Shown piece after piece: positions 1 through 6,917 of a stretch of DNA of 64,000 nucleotides; within the stretch, counting starts at the first letter, position 1, and each line of letters opens with the position of its first letter. The stretch comes from Noviherbaspirillum sp. L7-7A. GTDB taxonomy: Bacteria; Pseudomonadota; Gammaproteobacteria; Burkholderiales; Burkholderiaceae_D. The translations under genes and the position numbers were made by a program. The stretch lies in assembly GCF_019052805.1 (NCBI RefSeq), contig NZ_JAHQRJ010000001.1, positions 1,178,001-1,242,000 of the forward strand. Direction: 5' to 3'. The notes under the pieces are model-generated. The model searched no databases, had not been told where the DNA came from, and saw only the letters and a program-made list of their open reading frames with translations.

Positions 1-796
1 TCGCAAACGACAGTCCCATATAGCCGCCGGTCTGGCTGTAGATCTGGGAGTTGATGCCCACCACCGCGCCGCTGGCGTCAAACAGCGGTCCGCCGGAGTT
101 GCCGGGATTGACGGCGACATCGGTCTGGATGAAGGGCACATACGCGTCGCCGGGCAGGCTGCGGCCCTTGGCGCTGACGATGCCGGAAGTCGCGCTCTGC
201 TCGAAGCCGAAGGGCGAGCCGATGGCCAGAACGTAGTCGCCCACGCCCAGGCGCTTCGGGTCGCCAAGGTTCACCACCGGCAGCTTGCTGGCGTCGATCT
301 TCAGAACCGCGACGTCGGTGGCCGGGTCGCTGCCCAGCACCCGCGCCTTGAACTCGCGCCGGTCGGACAGCTTGACCGTCACTTCGGATGCATCCTTCAC
401 CACATGGGCATTGGTCAGGATGATGCCGTCCTGGCCGACGATGAATCCCGAGCCCTGGCCGCGCACCGGCACCGGCGACTGGCCGCCGCGGCCCGGCATG
501 CCGCGGAAGAATTGCGACAACGGGTCGTCATCGTTGTCGCCGCGTGCAGCGGTCTTCGTCGTGCCCTCGGTATTGATGCCCACCACGGCCGGGCCGAAGC
601 GCTCGACGATGGCGCGGTAGTTGGGCGCGGTTGCCGGCGCGACCGTGCCGGCGGCCGGTGCGACTGCCGTGGCGGCTGGCGGCGCGCTGTCCTGGCGGGC
701 GAACCATTCCCTGGGAGACCAGCCGGCGGCGCCGGCGGCGGAAGTAACGAGAATGCCGGCGACGGTCAGCGCGGCAGTGGCTTGGCGGAGCTTCAT
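1..796 (-). CDS. degP: DegP/HtrA-family periplasmic serine protease (Do type), 3' part cut by the window edge
   Basis: Trypsin-fold protease/chaperone of the Do (DegP/MucD) family that degrades misfolded envelope proteins in the periplasm. 265 residues are visible. An N-terminal export signal (about residues 1-22) is followed by the protease domain with the full catalytic triad: His131 in TNAHVV, Asp161 in TDVAVLKI and Ser234 in the GNSGGPLF box. The C-terminal PDZ domains lie beyond base 1. The ATG at 796 was chosen because a Lys/Arg start plus hydrophobic segment follows directly. The gene lies downstream of the hybrid kinase on the same strand, but a CTTAA-N6-CTTAA direct repeat sits about 60 bp upstream, so it probably has its own regulated promoter. 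Family assignment is firm; DegP versus DegQ cannot be decided without the PDZ part. Confidence 0.93.
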   Translation of the reverse strand, partial: MKLRQATAALTVAGILVTSAAGAAGWSPREWFARQDSAPPAATAVAPAAGTVAPATAPNYRAIVERFGPAVVGINTEGTTKTAARGDNDDDPLSQFFRGMPGRGGQSPVPVRGQGSGFIVGQDGIILTNAHVVKDASEVTVKLSDRREFKARVLGSDPATDVAVLKIDASKLPVVNLGDPKRLGVGDYVLAIGSPFGFEQSATSGIVSAKGRSLPGDAYVPFIQTDVAVNPGNSGGPLFDASGAVVGINSQIYSQTGGYMGLSFA

Positions 797-853
797 CTGT
801 GGTCCCTTCGTTGCATTGTCTGGTTGACGATGGGCACAGCGTAAGCCGGCTGT

Positions 854-869
854 CTTAAGCCAGGCTTAA
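854..869. promoter_or_regulatory. Candidate PmrA/QseB-type response regulator box upstream of degP
   Basis: Two CTTAA half-sites (854-858 and 865-869) separated by six bases, about 60 bp upstream of the degP start. CTTAA-N6-CTTAA is the consensus known for the PmrA/QseB subgroup of OmpR-like regulators. The same bases also form a TTAAGCC-A-GGCTTAA palindrome, so a dimeric repressor or a hairpin is an alternative. A QseB/PmrA-like regulator is encoded at 20156-20827. Confidence 0.5.
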
Positions 870-885
870 CGAAGCAGAAGGGCGG

Positions 886-3800
886 CTAGTCCGGGCAGCC
901 AGCCAGGCTCTGCAGTTTATCCAGCGGCACCGGCTTGACCCAGTGTTCGTCGAACCCAGCCTCGGTGGCCTGGGCACGGTCCTTTTCCTGGCCCCAGCCG
1001 GTCAGCGCAATCAACCGTATGCCGCTGCCAAGCCGGGCGCGGATGCGGCGTGCCGCCTCGAAGCCGTCGATGCCGGGCAGGCCGATGTCGAGCAGCACCA
1101 CATCGGGCAGCATCTCCGTGGCGCCGCTGACCGCCGCCAGGCCGTCATGCACCACCTGCACCTCGTTGCCCAGGAGCCGCAGCAAGTCGGCCACGGTGCT
1201 GGCGGCATCGACGTTGTCGTCCACCACCAGGATGCGGCAGGGCCGCGACTCCGGCCTGGCGCTTCCAACCACCGGCGCGGTCGGCGTGGCAGGCACCTGC
1301 TGGCTGCGCGGCAGGCGTACGGTGAAGATGCTGCCCATGCCGCTGCCGGCGCTGTGCGCCTCGACCCGGCCGCCGTGCAGATGCACCAGGCCCTCCACCA
1401 GCGACAGGCCGATGCCCAGCCCGCCCTGGCTGCGTTCCACCGGATGGGTCACCTGGGTAAACAGCGTGAAGATGTCCTTGAGCATGGGCGCGGCGATGCC
1501 GACGCCGTTGTCGCGCACCCGCACCAGGTATTCGTCGGCCGCCGCTTCCATCGTGATGGCGATGCGCCCGCCCGGATTGGTGTACTTGGCGGCATTGTTG
1601 AGCAGGTTGGAAAACACCTGCGCCAGCCGCAGCGGGTCGGCCTGCACCGGCGCCTGCCCGGCGTTGAATGCCACCTCCAGCGTGTGCTGCGCCGCCTCGA
1701 TATGCGGGCGGCTGGTCTCGATCGCGCTTTGCAGGATGGCCACCAGGTCCGACTGCTCCGGCCTGAGTTCGATCTTGCCGGTGTTGATGCGGGAGACGTC
1801 CAGCAGGTCATCCACCAGGCGCGTCAGCTGGCCGACCTGGCGCTCGATCAGTTCCAGCGGCCGGCCGAGGTCGGGCTGCCCCTGTATCTGCTTGGCCAGG
1901 CCGCGCAGGCGCAGCAGGCTGATGGCATTGCTGATCGGCGCCAGCGGATTGCGCAGTTCATGCGCCAGCGTGGCGAGGAACACATCCTTGGCCCGGTCCG
2001 ACTGCTGAAGCGCCTTGTAGAGGCTGGCGTTTTCCATCGCTGTGGCGGCCCGGCGCGCCAGGTCGCCGGCCAGCGCCAGGTCTTCCTCGTCATAGATGCG
2101 GCCAGACTCGGCAGTGATGAAGGTGATCACGCCCAGCGTGCGGCCGTGGGTAGCGAGCGGCACGCCGAGATAGGAGCGCAGGCCGAGGCGGCGCAGCGCC
2201 GCGATGCGTTCCGGGTCGCCCAGCGCATGCGAGCGGATATTGGCCTGCATGTCGCTGATGACCTCGGCGCGGCCGGTGCGCAGCACGTTCCAGATGCCAT
2301 GCGGCATGGCCGGATCCGGCGGCAGCTGCTCGTGCAGCATCGCGGCCAGTTTCGATTTCTGCTCGTCGACATGGGCCACCGCTACCCGTTCCAGCGTGCC
2401 GTCCTCGCGCAGCAGGTCGACCACGCACCAGTCGGCGAAGGTGGGCACCGCCAGCCTGGCCAGCCGCTCCAGCGTGGACTGGTAGTCGACGAGAGCCGCG
2501 AATTCGGCGCTGGCGCGGGCCAGGAAGCGCAGGTCCTGCTCGGTGCGCTTGCGGCGGGTAATGTCCATGCAGACGCCGGAAAGCTGCGCCGCCCGGCCGC
2601 GCTCGTCGCGCACCATGTGGGCGCGCGATTCCAGCCAGCGCACCTGGCCGCCGGCGCGCACGATGCGGTACTCCGCCTGCAGGTCGGTGCCGGTGCGCAG
2701 CGCGCGCCGCATTGCCTTCGCGAAGACGCTACGATCCGCCGGATGCACATGGCGCAGATAGCCATGCAGGCGACGCGCCTCCATGCTCTGCTGCGGCGAC
2801 AGGCCATGCAGCGCGTCCATGCCGTACAGCCAGACGCTGCGCTCGCTGCCGATGTCGTATTGCCAGGCGCCCATGTCGCCGGCGTCCAGCGCCAGCCGCA
2901 ACCGCATTTCATTGGCCAGCAGCAGCTGCTCGGCCTGCCGCTTTTCATTGCTGACGTCGCGCCCGCTCCCGTAGATCAGGCCTTCCTCGGGAGCGGCGGT
3001 CCAGGCGAACCAGCGCCATTCGCCGGACGCGCTGCGCGAGCGTGCCTCGAACTGCAGCGAGGGCAGGTTGGCCGCCTGCGCCAGCGCCGACAGCGCGGTA
3101 TCGACGTCGTCGGGATGCAGGAAGGCATGGAAGCGGCGGCCGATCAGGTCGGCCGCGTCGAAACCGAGCAGGCGGGTCCAGGCCGGATTGACGGCCAGCA
3201 AAGTGCCGCTATTGCCCAGCACCATCAGCAGGTCGGGCGAGTTGCGCCAGATCCGGTCGCGTTCCCGGGTGCGCTGCGCGACCTCGTTTTCGAGCGACTC
3301 GTTCAGGCGCTGCAGCTGGGTCTGGGCCAGTTTCTCCTCGGTGCAGTCGCGTACCGCCTTGACCAGTCCGACCACTTCGCCCAGGTCGTTGCGCAGCGGC
3401 GTCATTTCGCCGGACACCCAGACCCGGCTGCCGTTGTTGCGCACATGCCAGCGCTCGTCGGCGGCATGGCCGCTGCGCAGTGCCGCTTCCATTTGCCGCT
3501 GCGGCTGGCCGTGTGCAATGTCCTCGGGGGTGAAGATCCTCGACAGCGGCTGGCCCAGCATTTCCGCCTCGGTCCAGCCGAACACCCGGTGCGCGCCCTC
3601 GCTCCAGTTGGTGACGATGCCATCCAGCCCGGCGCCGATGATGGCGAAATCCAGCGCGCTGTTGACCACCTGCCGCTGCCGTCCTTCTTCCTGCCGCAGC
3701 CGCTCATCCGACAGATGCCGCTCGATGGCCAGGCCGATGGTGCGGGCGGCAATGGCGATCGCATCGATCTCATGCTGTTGCGGCGCGCGGGGATGGTCGA

Positions 3801-4272
3801 AGTAGAGCGCAAAGGTGCCGATGACGCCGCCGCCCACGCCCAGCACCGGCGTGGCCCAGCAGGCGCGCAGGCCATGCGCCAGCGCCAGGCTGCTGGCTTC
3901 CCCCCAGCGCGGATCGCTGCCGATGTCGGTCGAATACACCGGCTTTCTGGTATAGGCGGCGGTGCCGCACGAGCCGGCCGCGGCGCCGATCTCGATGCCA
4001 TGCAGCTGTTCCAGGTAGGCTGCCGGCAGCCGGCGCGCCGCGCCGGCCAGCAGGCGCTGGCCCTTCCGGTCCAGCAGCAGAACGCATCCATAGGCCCGGC
4101 GGTCGAATTCGGTTTCGAAACGGTCGATCACCTGTTCCAGCACGGTCGACAGCGGCAGGCCGGCCACGATCTGGTCGAAGTCCGGCAGCATGTCCTGCTG
4201 CCAGGCGGGGGAAGCCTGGTCAGGCGAAGACATTGGTTGGTTCAGGGGATCGGTGGAGTTGCCAGAAATCAT
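886..4272 (-). CDS. Hybrid sensor histidine kinase, GAF-PAS-PAS-PAS-GAF-HisKA-HATPase-REC
   Basis: A 1128-residue soluble multi-sensor kinase that should autophosphorylate and pass the phosphate to its own receiver. Domains in order: GAF about 40-190, PAS about 205-320, a short coiled linker, PAS about 335-450, PAS about 455-580 (PAC-like ends TEEK, NEKR, TRRKR), second GAF about 600-755, HisKA with His771 in AHELRNPLAP, HATPase about 880-1000 (N box, DNGVGI, GLGIGLSL), a Pro/Ala linker and a C-terminal receiver with Asp1062 in VVLLDIGLPG and Lys in WVKPV. No membrane segment is seen, so it probably senses cytoplasmic ligand, redox or light signals. No HPt or output regulator lies next to it. 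The ATG at 4272 has no clear ribosome binding site; a 12-bp palindrome lies 37 bp upstream. Confidence 0.93.
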   Translation of the reverse strand: MISGNSTDPLNQPMSSPDQASPAWQQDMLPDFDQIVAGLPLSTVLEQVIDRFETEFDRRAYGCVLLLDRKGQRLLAGAARRLPAAYLEQLHGIEIGAAAGSCGTAAYTRKPVYSTDIGSDPRWGEASSLALAHGLRACWATPVLGVGGGVIGTFALYFDHPRAPQQHEIDAIAIAARTIGLAIERHLSDERLRQEEGRQRQVVNSALDFAIIGAGLDGIVTNWSEGAHRVFGWTEAEMLGQPLSRIFTPEDIAHGQPQRQMEAALRSGHAADERWHVRNNGSRVWVSGEMTPLRNDLGEVVGLVKAVRDCTEEKLAQTQLQRLNESLENEVAQRTRERDRIWRNSPDLLMVLGNSGTLLAVNPAWTRLLGFDAADLIGRRFHAFLHPDDVDTALSALAQAANLPSLQFEARSRSASGEWRWFAWTAAPEEGLIYGSGRDVSNEKRQAEQLLLANEMRLRLALDAGDMGAWQYDIGSERSVWLYGMDALHGLSPQQSMEARRLHGYLRHVHPADRSVFAKAMRRALRTGTDLQAEYRIVRAGGQVRWLESRAHMVRDERGRAAQLSGVCMDITRRKRTEQDLRFLARASAEFAALVDYQSTLERLARLAVPTFADWCVVDLLREDGTLERVAVAHVDEQKSKLAAMLHEQLPPDPAMPHGIWNVLRTGRAEVISDMQANIRSHALGDPERIAALRRLGLRSYLGVPLATHGRTLGVITFITAESGRIYDEEDLALAGDLARRAATAMENASLYKALQQSDRAKDVFLATLAHELRNPLAPISNAISLLRLRGLAKQIQGQPDLGRPLELIERQVGQLTRLVDDLLDVSRINTGKIELRPEQSDLVAILQSAIETSRPHIEAAQHTLEVAFNAGQAPVQADPLRLAQVFSNLLNNAAKYTNPGGRIAITMEAAADEYLVRVRDNGVGIAAPMLKDIFTLFTQVTHPVERSQGGLGIGLSLVEGLVHLHGGRVEAHSAGSGMGSIFTVRLPRSQQVPATPTAPVVGSARPESRPCRILVVDDNVDAASTVADLLRLLGNEVQVVHDGLAAVSGATEMLPDVVLLDIGLPGIDGFEAARRIRARLGSGIRLIALTGWGQEKDRAQATEAGFDEHWVKPVPLDKLQSLAGCPD

Positions 4273-4574
4273 GGGTCGTATGTATTCGTTTTGCTATCGA
4301 AAGGATGGTTCCTTAAGGAAATGGTGCGTTGATCGCGCACAAATCATATCGCAAGCAGTCGCTATGAATGTGACAAATGGTTACCTCGCTGAAAAATAAT
4401 TCCAAAGCGAAACTTTATCGGGAGACTGCGGTCCGAGATCGCGCCATTGCGCATGTTTCCTCTATTCCTACGCGGATTACAGAAGAACGCCTATAGAAAC
4501 AGGCTCCGGCATTTATCAAAATGTCCATTACTGAGCAGCGGGCCTGCCGTTGCCTTGAAATCAGGAGATTGGAC
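4273..4574. other. Divergent intergenic region between the kinase and the DUF4142 gene
   Basis: AT-richer than its surroundings. It holds the perfect palindrome TTCCTTAAGGAA at 4309-4320, close in front of the kinase start, which could be an operator. No convincing coding frame, RNA gene or sigma-70 promoter pair was found for either flanking gene. Confidence 0.4.
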
Positions 4575-5315
4575 ATGAACAAGGATCTGAACATCAAACG
4601 TATGGCCGTCTGCGCTGCGCTCGCCATGGCGTTCGGCGGCGCCATGGCCCAGAACACGGGAACCACCGGCACAGCCGCGACCAACCGCGACACGACAGCC
4701 AACAGCACGACCTCGGCTTCTTCCACCCGCACCGGCAGCGCCGGCAAGGTAGCCTCGGGCGACCAGAAGATGATGCGTGACATTGCCTATTCCAACATTT
4801 CCGAGATCGCCGCCGGCAAGCTGGCCCTGGAAAAGTCGCAGAGCGATGACGTGAAGTCGTATGCGCAGAAAATGATCGACGACCATACCAAGGCCCAGCA
4901 GGAACTGCAGACGCTGGCCGACAGCAAGGGCGTGAAGCTGCCCACCGAGCCCGATGCCAAGCACAAGGCCATGGCAAAGATGCTCTCCGGACTAAAAGGC
5001 GATGCATTCGACAAGCGCTACCTGAAGCAGGGCGGCCTGAACGACCATGAAAACACCCACAAGCTGCTGGAGCGGGTACAGGCCAAGGCCAAGGATGCCG
5101 ACCTGCAGGCCTATGCCGCCAAGACCATTACCGCCGTGGACCAGCATCTGACGCTGGCCCAGGAAACCGCGGGCAAGCATGGCATGGGCCATCCGAAAGG
5201 CAACATGACTGGTGCAGCAACCGATAACGGCACCATGGGTAGCCGCGGAGCAGCCGGTACCATGAGCGGCGGCACCGGCACCGGCGCCACCGGAAGCAGC
5301 GGCACGGCACGCTAA
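4575..5315 (+). CDS. Exported DUF4142 (ferritin-like four-helix) protein
   Basis: 246 residues. A signal peptide of about 25 residues ends with AMA before Q. A short Thr/Ser-rich linker leads to the DUF4142 domain (about 55-195), recognisable from its helical pattern with IAYSNISEIAAGKLAL, YAQKMIDDH and the late LNDHENTHKLL and AVDQHLTLAQ segments. The last 45 residues are Gly/Thr/Ser-rich. Proteins of this family are periplasmic, often stress-linked, and of unknown biochemical role. Of two in-frame ATGs, the one at 4575 is chosen because AGGAGA (4563-4568) precedes it at normal spacing and the signal peptide begins there. The next gene follows on the same strand after a GC-rich hairpin. Confidence 0.85.
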   Translation: MNKDLNIKRMAVCAALAMAFGGAMAQNTGTTGTAATNRDTTANSTTSASSTRTGSAGKVASGDQKMMRDIAYSNISEIAAGKLALEKSQSDDVKSYAQKMIDDHTKAQQELQTLADSKGVKLPTEPDAKHKAMAKMLSGLKGDAFDKRYLKQGGLNDHENTHKLLERVQAKAKDADLQAYAAKTITAVDQHLTLAQETAGKHGMGHPKGNMTGAATDNGTMGSRGAAGTMSGGTGTGATGSSGTAR

Positions 5316-5331
5316 GGTGTGTGGTTTAAAA

Positions 5332-5356
5332 GCGCCGGCGGCAAAGTCGCCGGCGT
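5332..5356 (+). terminator. GC-rich hairpin after the DUF4142 gene (terminator-like, no T tract)
   Basis: Left arm 5332-5340 and right arm 5348-5356 pair over 8-9 bp around a 7-base loop. It starts 16 bases after the stop codon and ends 23 bases before the next start. There is no run of T, so it may attenuate or protect mRNA ends rather than terminate. Confidence 0.35.
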
Positions 5357-5379
5357 TCGACCATTCTGCCCGCCATGCA

Positions 5380-6348
5380 ATGAATTCATTCCGATCCTGG
5401 CCTGCCTGCCTGCCGCTGCTGGCGGCAGTGCTGCTGGCCGCGCCTTTGTCCTCCCCGGCCCAGGACAATGCGGTGGTGACTGCCGCGCCACCGTCGACGC
5501 CCAGCCAGACCCTCAGCCTTCCAGCCGACGCTGCAGCTGCAGCGGACCAGGATGGCTCGGTGACCTTCATCGGCACGGCGACCGTGCTGATCCGCTATGG
5601 CGGCATGACCATCCTGACCGACCCGAATTTCCTGCACAAGGGCAACCATGTGCAGCTGGGCTATGGCCTGACGTCGGAACGCCTGACCGAACCGGCCATG
5701 CCGATCGAGGCGCTGCCGCCGATCGACCTGGTGATCCTGTCGCATTTCCATGGCGACCACTTCGATCAGCTGGTGCAGGAAAAGCTGCCGCGCACCATCC
5801 CGGTGGTGACCACGCCGCAGTCTGCGGTGGCGCTGGAGAATCTGGGCTTTGCCAAGCGCTATCCGCTGGCGACGTGGGACACGCTGGTAGTGACCAAGGG
5901 CCAGACCGTGCTGCGCATCAGCGCCATGCCGGGAAGGCACGGGCCGCCCGTGCTGGCCGGGCTGCTGCCTTCGGTGATGGGCTCGATGCTCGACTTCAGC
6001 AGCGCCGGCAAGCCGGACTATCGGATGTATATCAGCGGCGACACCTTGGTGTACGACGACCTGAAGGAAATACCGCAGCGCTTTCCGGAAGTGGACCTGG
6101 CGCTGCTGCATCTTGGGGGCACCCGGATCCTGGGCGTGATGAAGGTCACCATGGACGGCGCCGACGGCGTGCGCATGATGCAGCTGGTGGCGCCACGCCA
6201 TGCGATACCCATCCATTACAACGATTACACGGTATTCAAGTCGCCGCTGTCGGACTTTGAACAGGCGGTGAAGGCGGCCGAGCTGCAGAACCGGGTGACT
6301 TACCTGAAGCACGGCGAGACCTATCGCTTTGCGCCGCGCGAGAAGTGA
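5380..6348 (+). CDS. Exported metallo-beta-lactamase-fold hydrolase (UlaG-like)
   Basis: 322 residues with a cleavable signal (hydrophobic stretch about 9-24, then SSPAQ). The mature part is an MBL-fold hydrolase of the L-ascorbate-6-phosphate lactonase/NAPE-PLD-like group: the FIGTATVLIRYGGMTILTDP start of the fold, the metal ligands in SHFHGDHFD (HxHxDH), later His in GRHGP, Asp in ISGDT, and His in the IPIHYNDY segment. Substrate unknown; export to the periplasm is unusual for UlaG itself. The start at 5380 was preferred over an in-frame start at 5317 because it begins the signal peptide. Likely co-transcribed with the DUF4142 gene. Confidence 0.82.
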   Translation: MNSFRSWPACLPLLAAVLLAAPLSSPAQDNAVVTAAPPSTPSQTLSLPADAAAAADQDGSVTFIGTATVLIRYGGMTILTDPNFLHKGNHVQLGYGLTSERLTEPAMPIEALPPIDLVILSHFHGDHFDQLVQEKLPRTIPVVTTPQSAVALENLGFAKRYPLATWDTLVVTKGQTVLRISAMPGRHGPPVLAGLLPSVMGSMLDFSSAGKPDYRMYISGDTLVYDDLKEIPQRFPEVDLALLHLGGTRILGVMKVTMDGADGVRMMQLVAPRHAIPIHYNDYTVFKSPLSDFEQAVKAAELQNRVTYLKHGETYRFAPREK

Positions 6349-6437
6349 TGGCAGCATCGGGCCGGTAGCGAACGACAGCTATCACGCAGTCGGAAGTGGG
6401 CATGCCGGCTCGCAATCAAGATCAACAGGAGAACAGC

Positions 6438-6644
6438 ATGGCAAACGACAATCAGGGCAAGACCGGTACGATCGCGCCGCATTACGATCCGACCGATGAA
6501 ACCGGCAACAGCAAGGAAATCGCCAAGCCCGCCAAGACCGGGCCGCCCGAGGCCGATGCCGACCCGCAGCGCCGCAAGCGCGCAGATGAAGTGCTGGGCA
6601 ATTTCGAGGGCGAGGCAAAGCCGGTCAAGCCGGACGACTTCTAG
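6438..6644 (+). CDS. Small hydrophilic hypothetical protein
   Basis: 68 residues, very rich in Lys, Asp, Glu and Pro with no hydrophobic core, so probably disordered; it ends in KPDDF. The ATG at 6438 is supported by AGGAGA at 6427-6432; an in-frame upstream ATG at 6396 lacks this. Such short charged proteins are common near stress genes in Burkholderiales, but I do not recognise a family. The strong ribosome binding site and GC-rich third positions argue that it is translated. Confidence 0.6.
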   Translation: MANDNQGKTGTIAPHYDPTDETGNSKEIAKPAKTGPPEADADPQRRKRADEVLGNFEGEAKPVKPDDF

Positions 6645-6730
6645 ACCAATTTGTCCGCGCCAGCCGTGTAATGCAGTACCCCTTATAGCGCCGACTGCTT
6701 CCTGGCCATGCCGTCGATGGCGCGGCCAGG

Positions 6731-6762
6731 GTAGGGTGGAATACCCCAAAGGGGCATTCCAC
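6731..6762. repeat. Palindromic repeat type B (GGAAT/ATTCC), outer left copy
   Basis: GTGGAAT at 6736-6742 pairs with ATTCCAC at 6756-6762, with CCCC/GGGG inside, forming a 27-bp hairpin. The 17 bases 6731-6747 recur exactly in inverse orientation at 10223-10239. It is REP-like, with no coding content. Confidence 0.75.
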
Positions 6763-6813
6763 GTTTGTCGACGAGGGTAGGACGCTAGCTCCACTCGTGG
6801 CCTTGCCGCCGAA

Positions 6814-6840
6814 GGTGCAATGCCCTTCGGGTATTGCACC
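6814..6840. repeat. Palindromic repeat type A (GCAAT/ATTGC), inner left copy
   Basis: GGTGCAAT at 6814-6821 pairs with ATTGCACC at 6833-6840, with CCC/GGG inside the loop-proximal stem. The same 27-bp design returns at 10128-10154 in the opposite sense. Confidence 0.75.
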
Positions 6841-6917
6841 CTATAGGCCCTTGTGCATTCCTTACCCTGTCAATCTGACCTGACTGTCCTCGACTGGCTG
6901 CCCAGGCGGGAAGCACC

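Noticed and set aside
943-4332. Very long open frame on the plus strand opposite the hybrid kinase
   Set aside because: It is the antisense frame of a clear multi-domain kinase; long antisense frames arise from high GC. No ribosome binding site or domain is seen.
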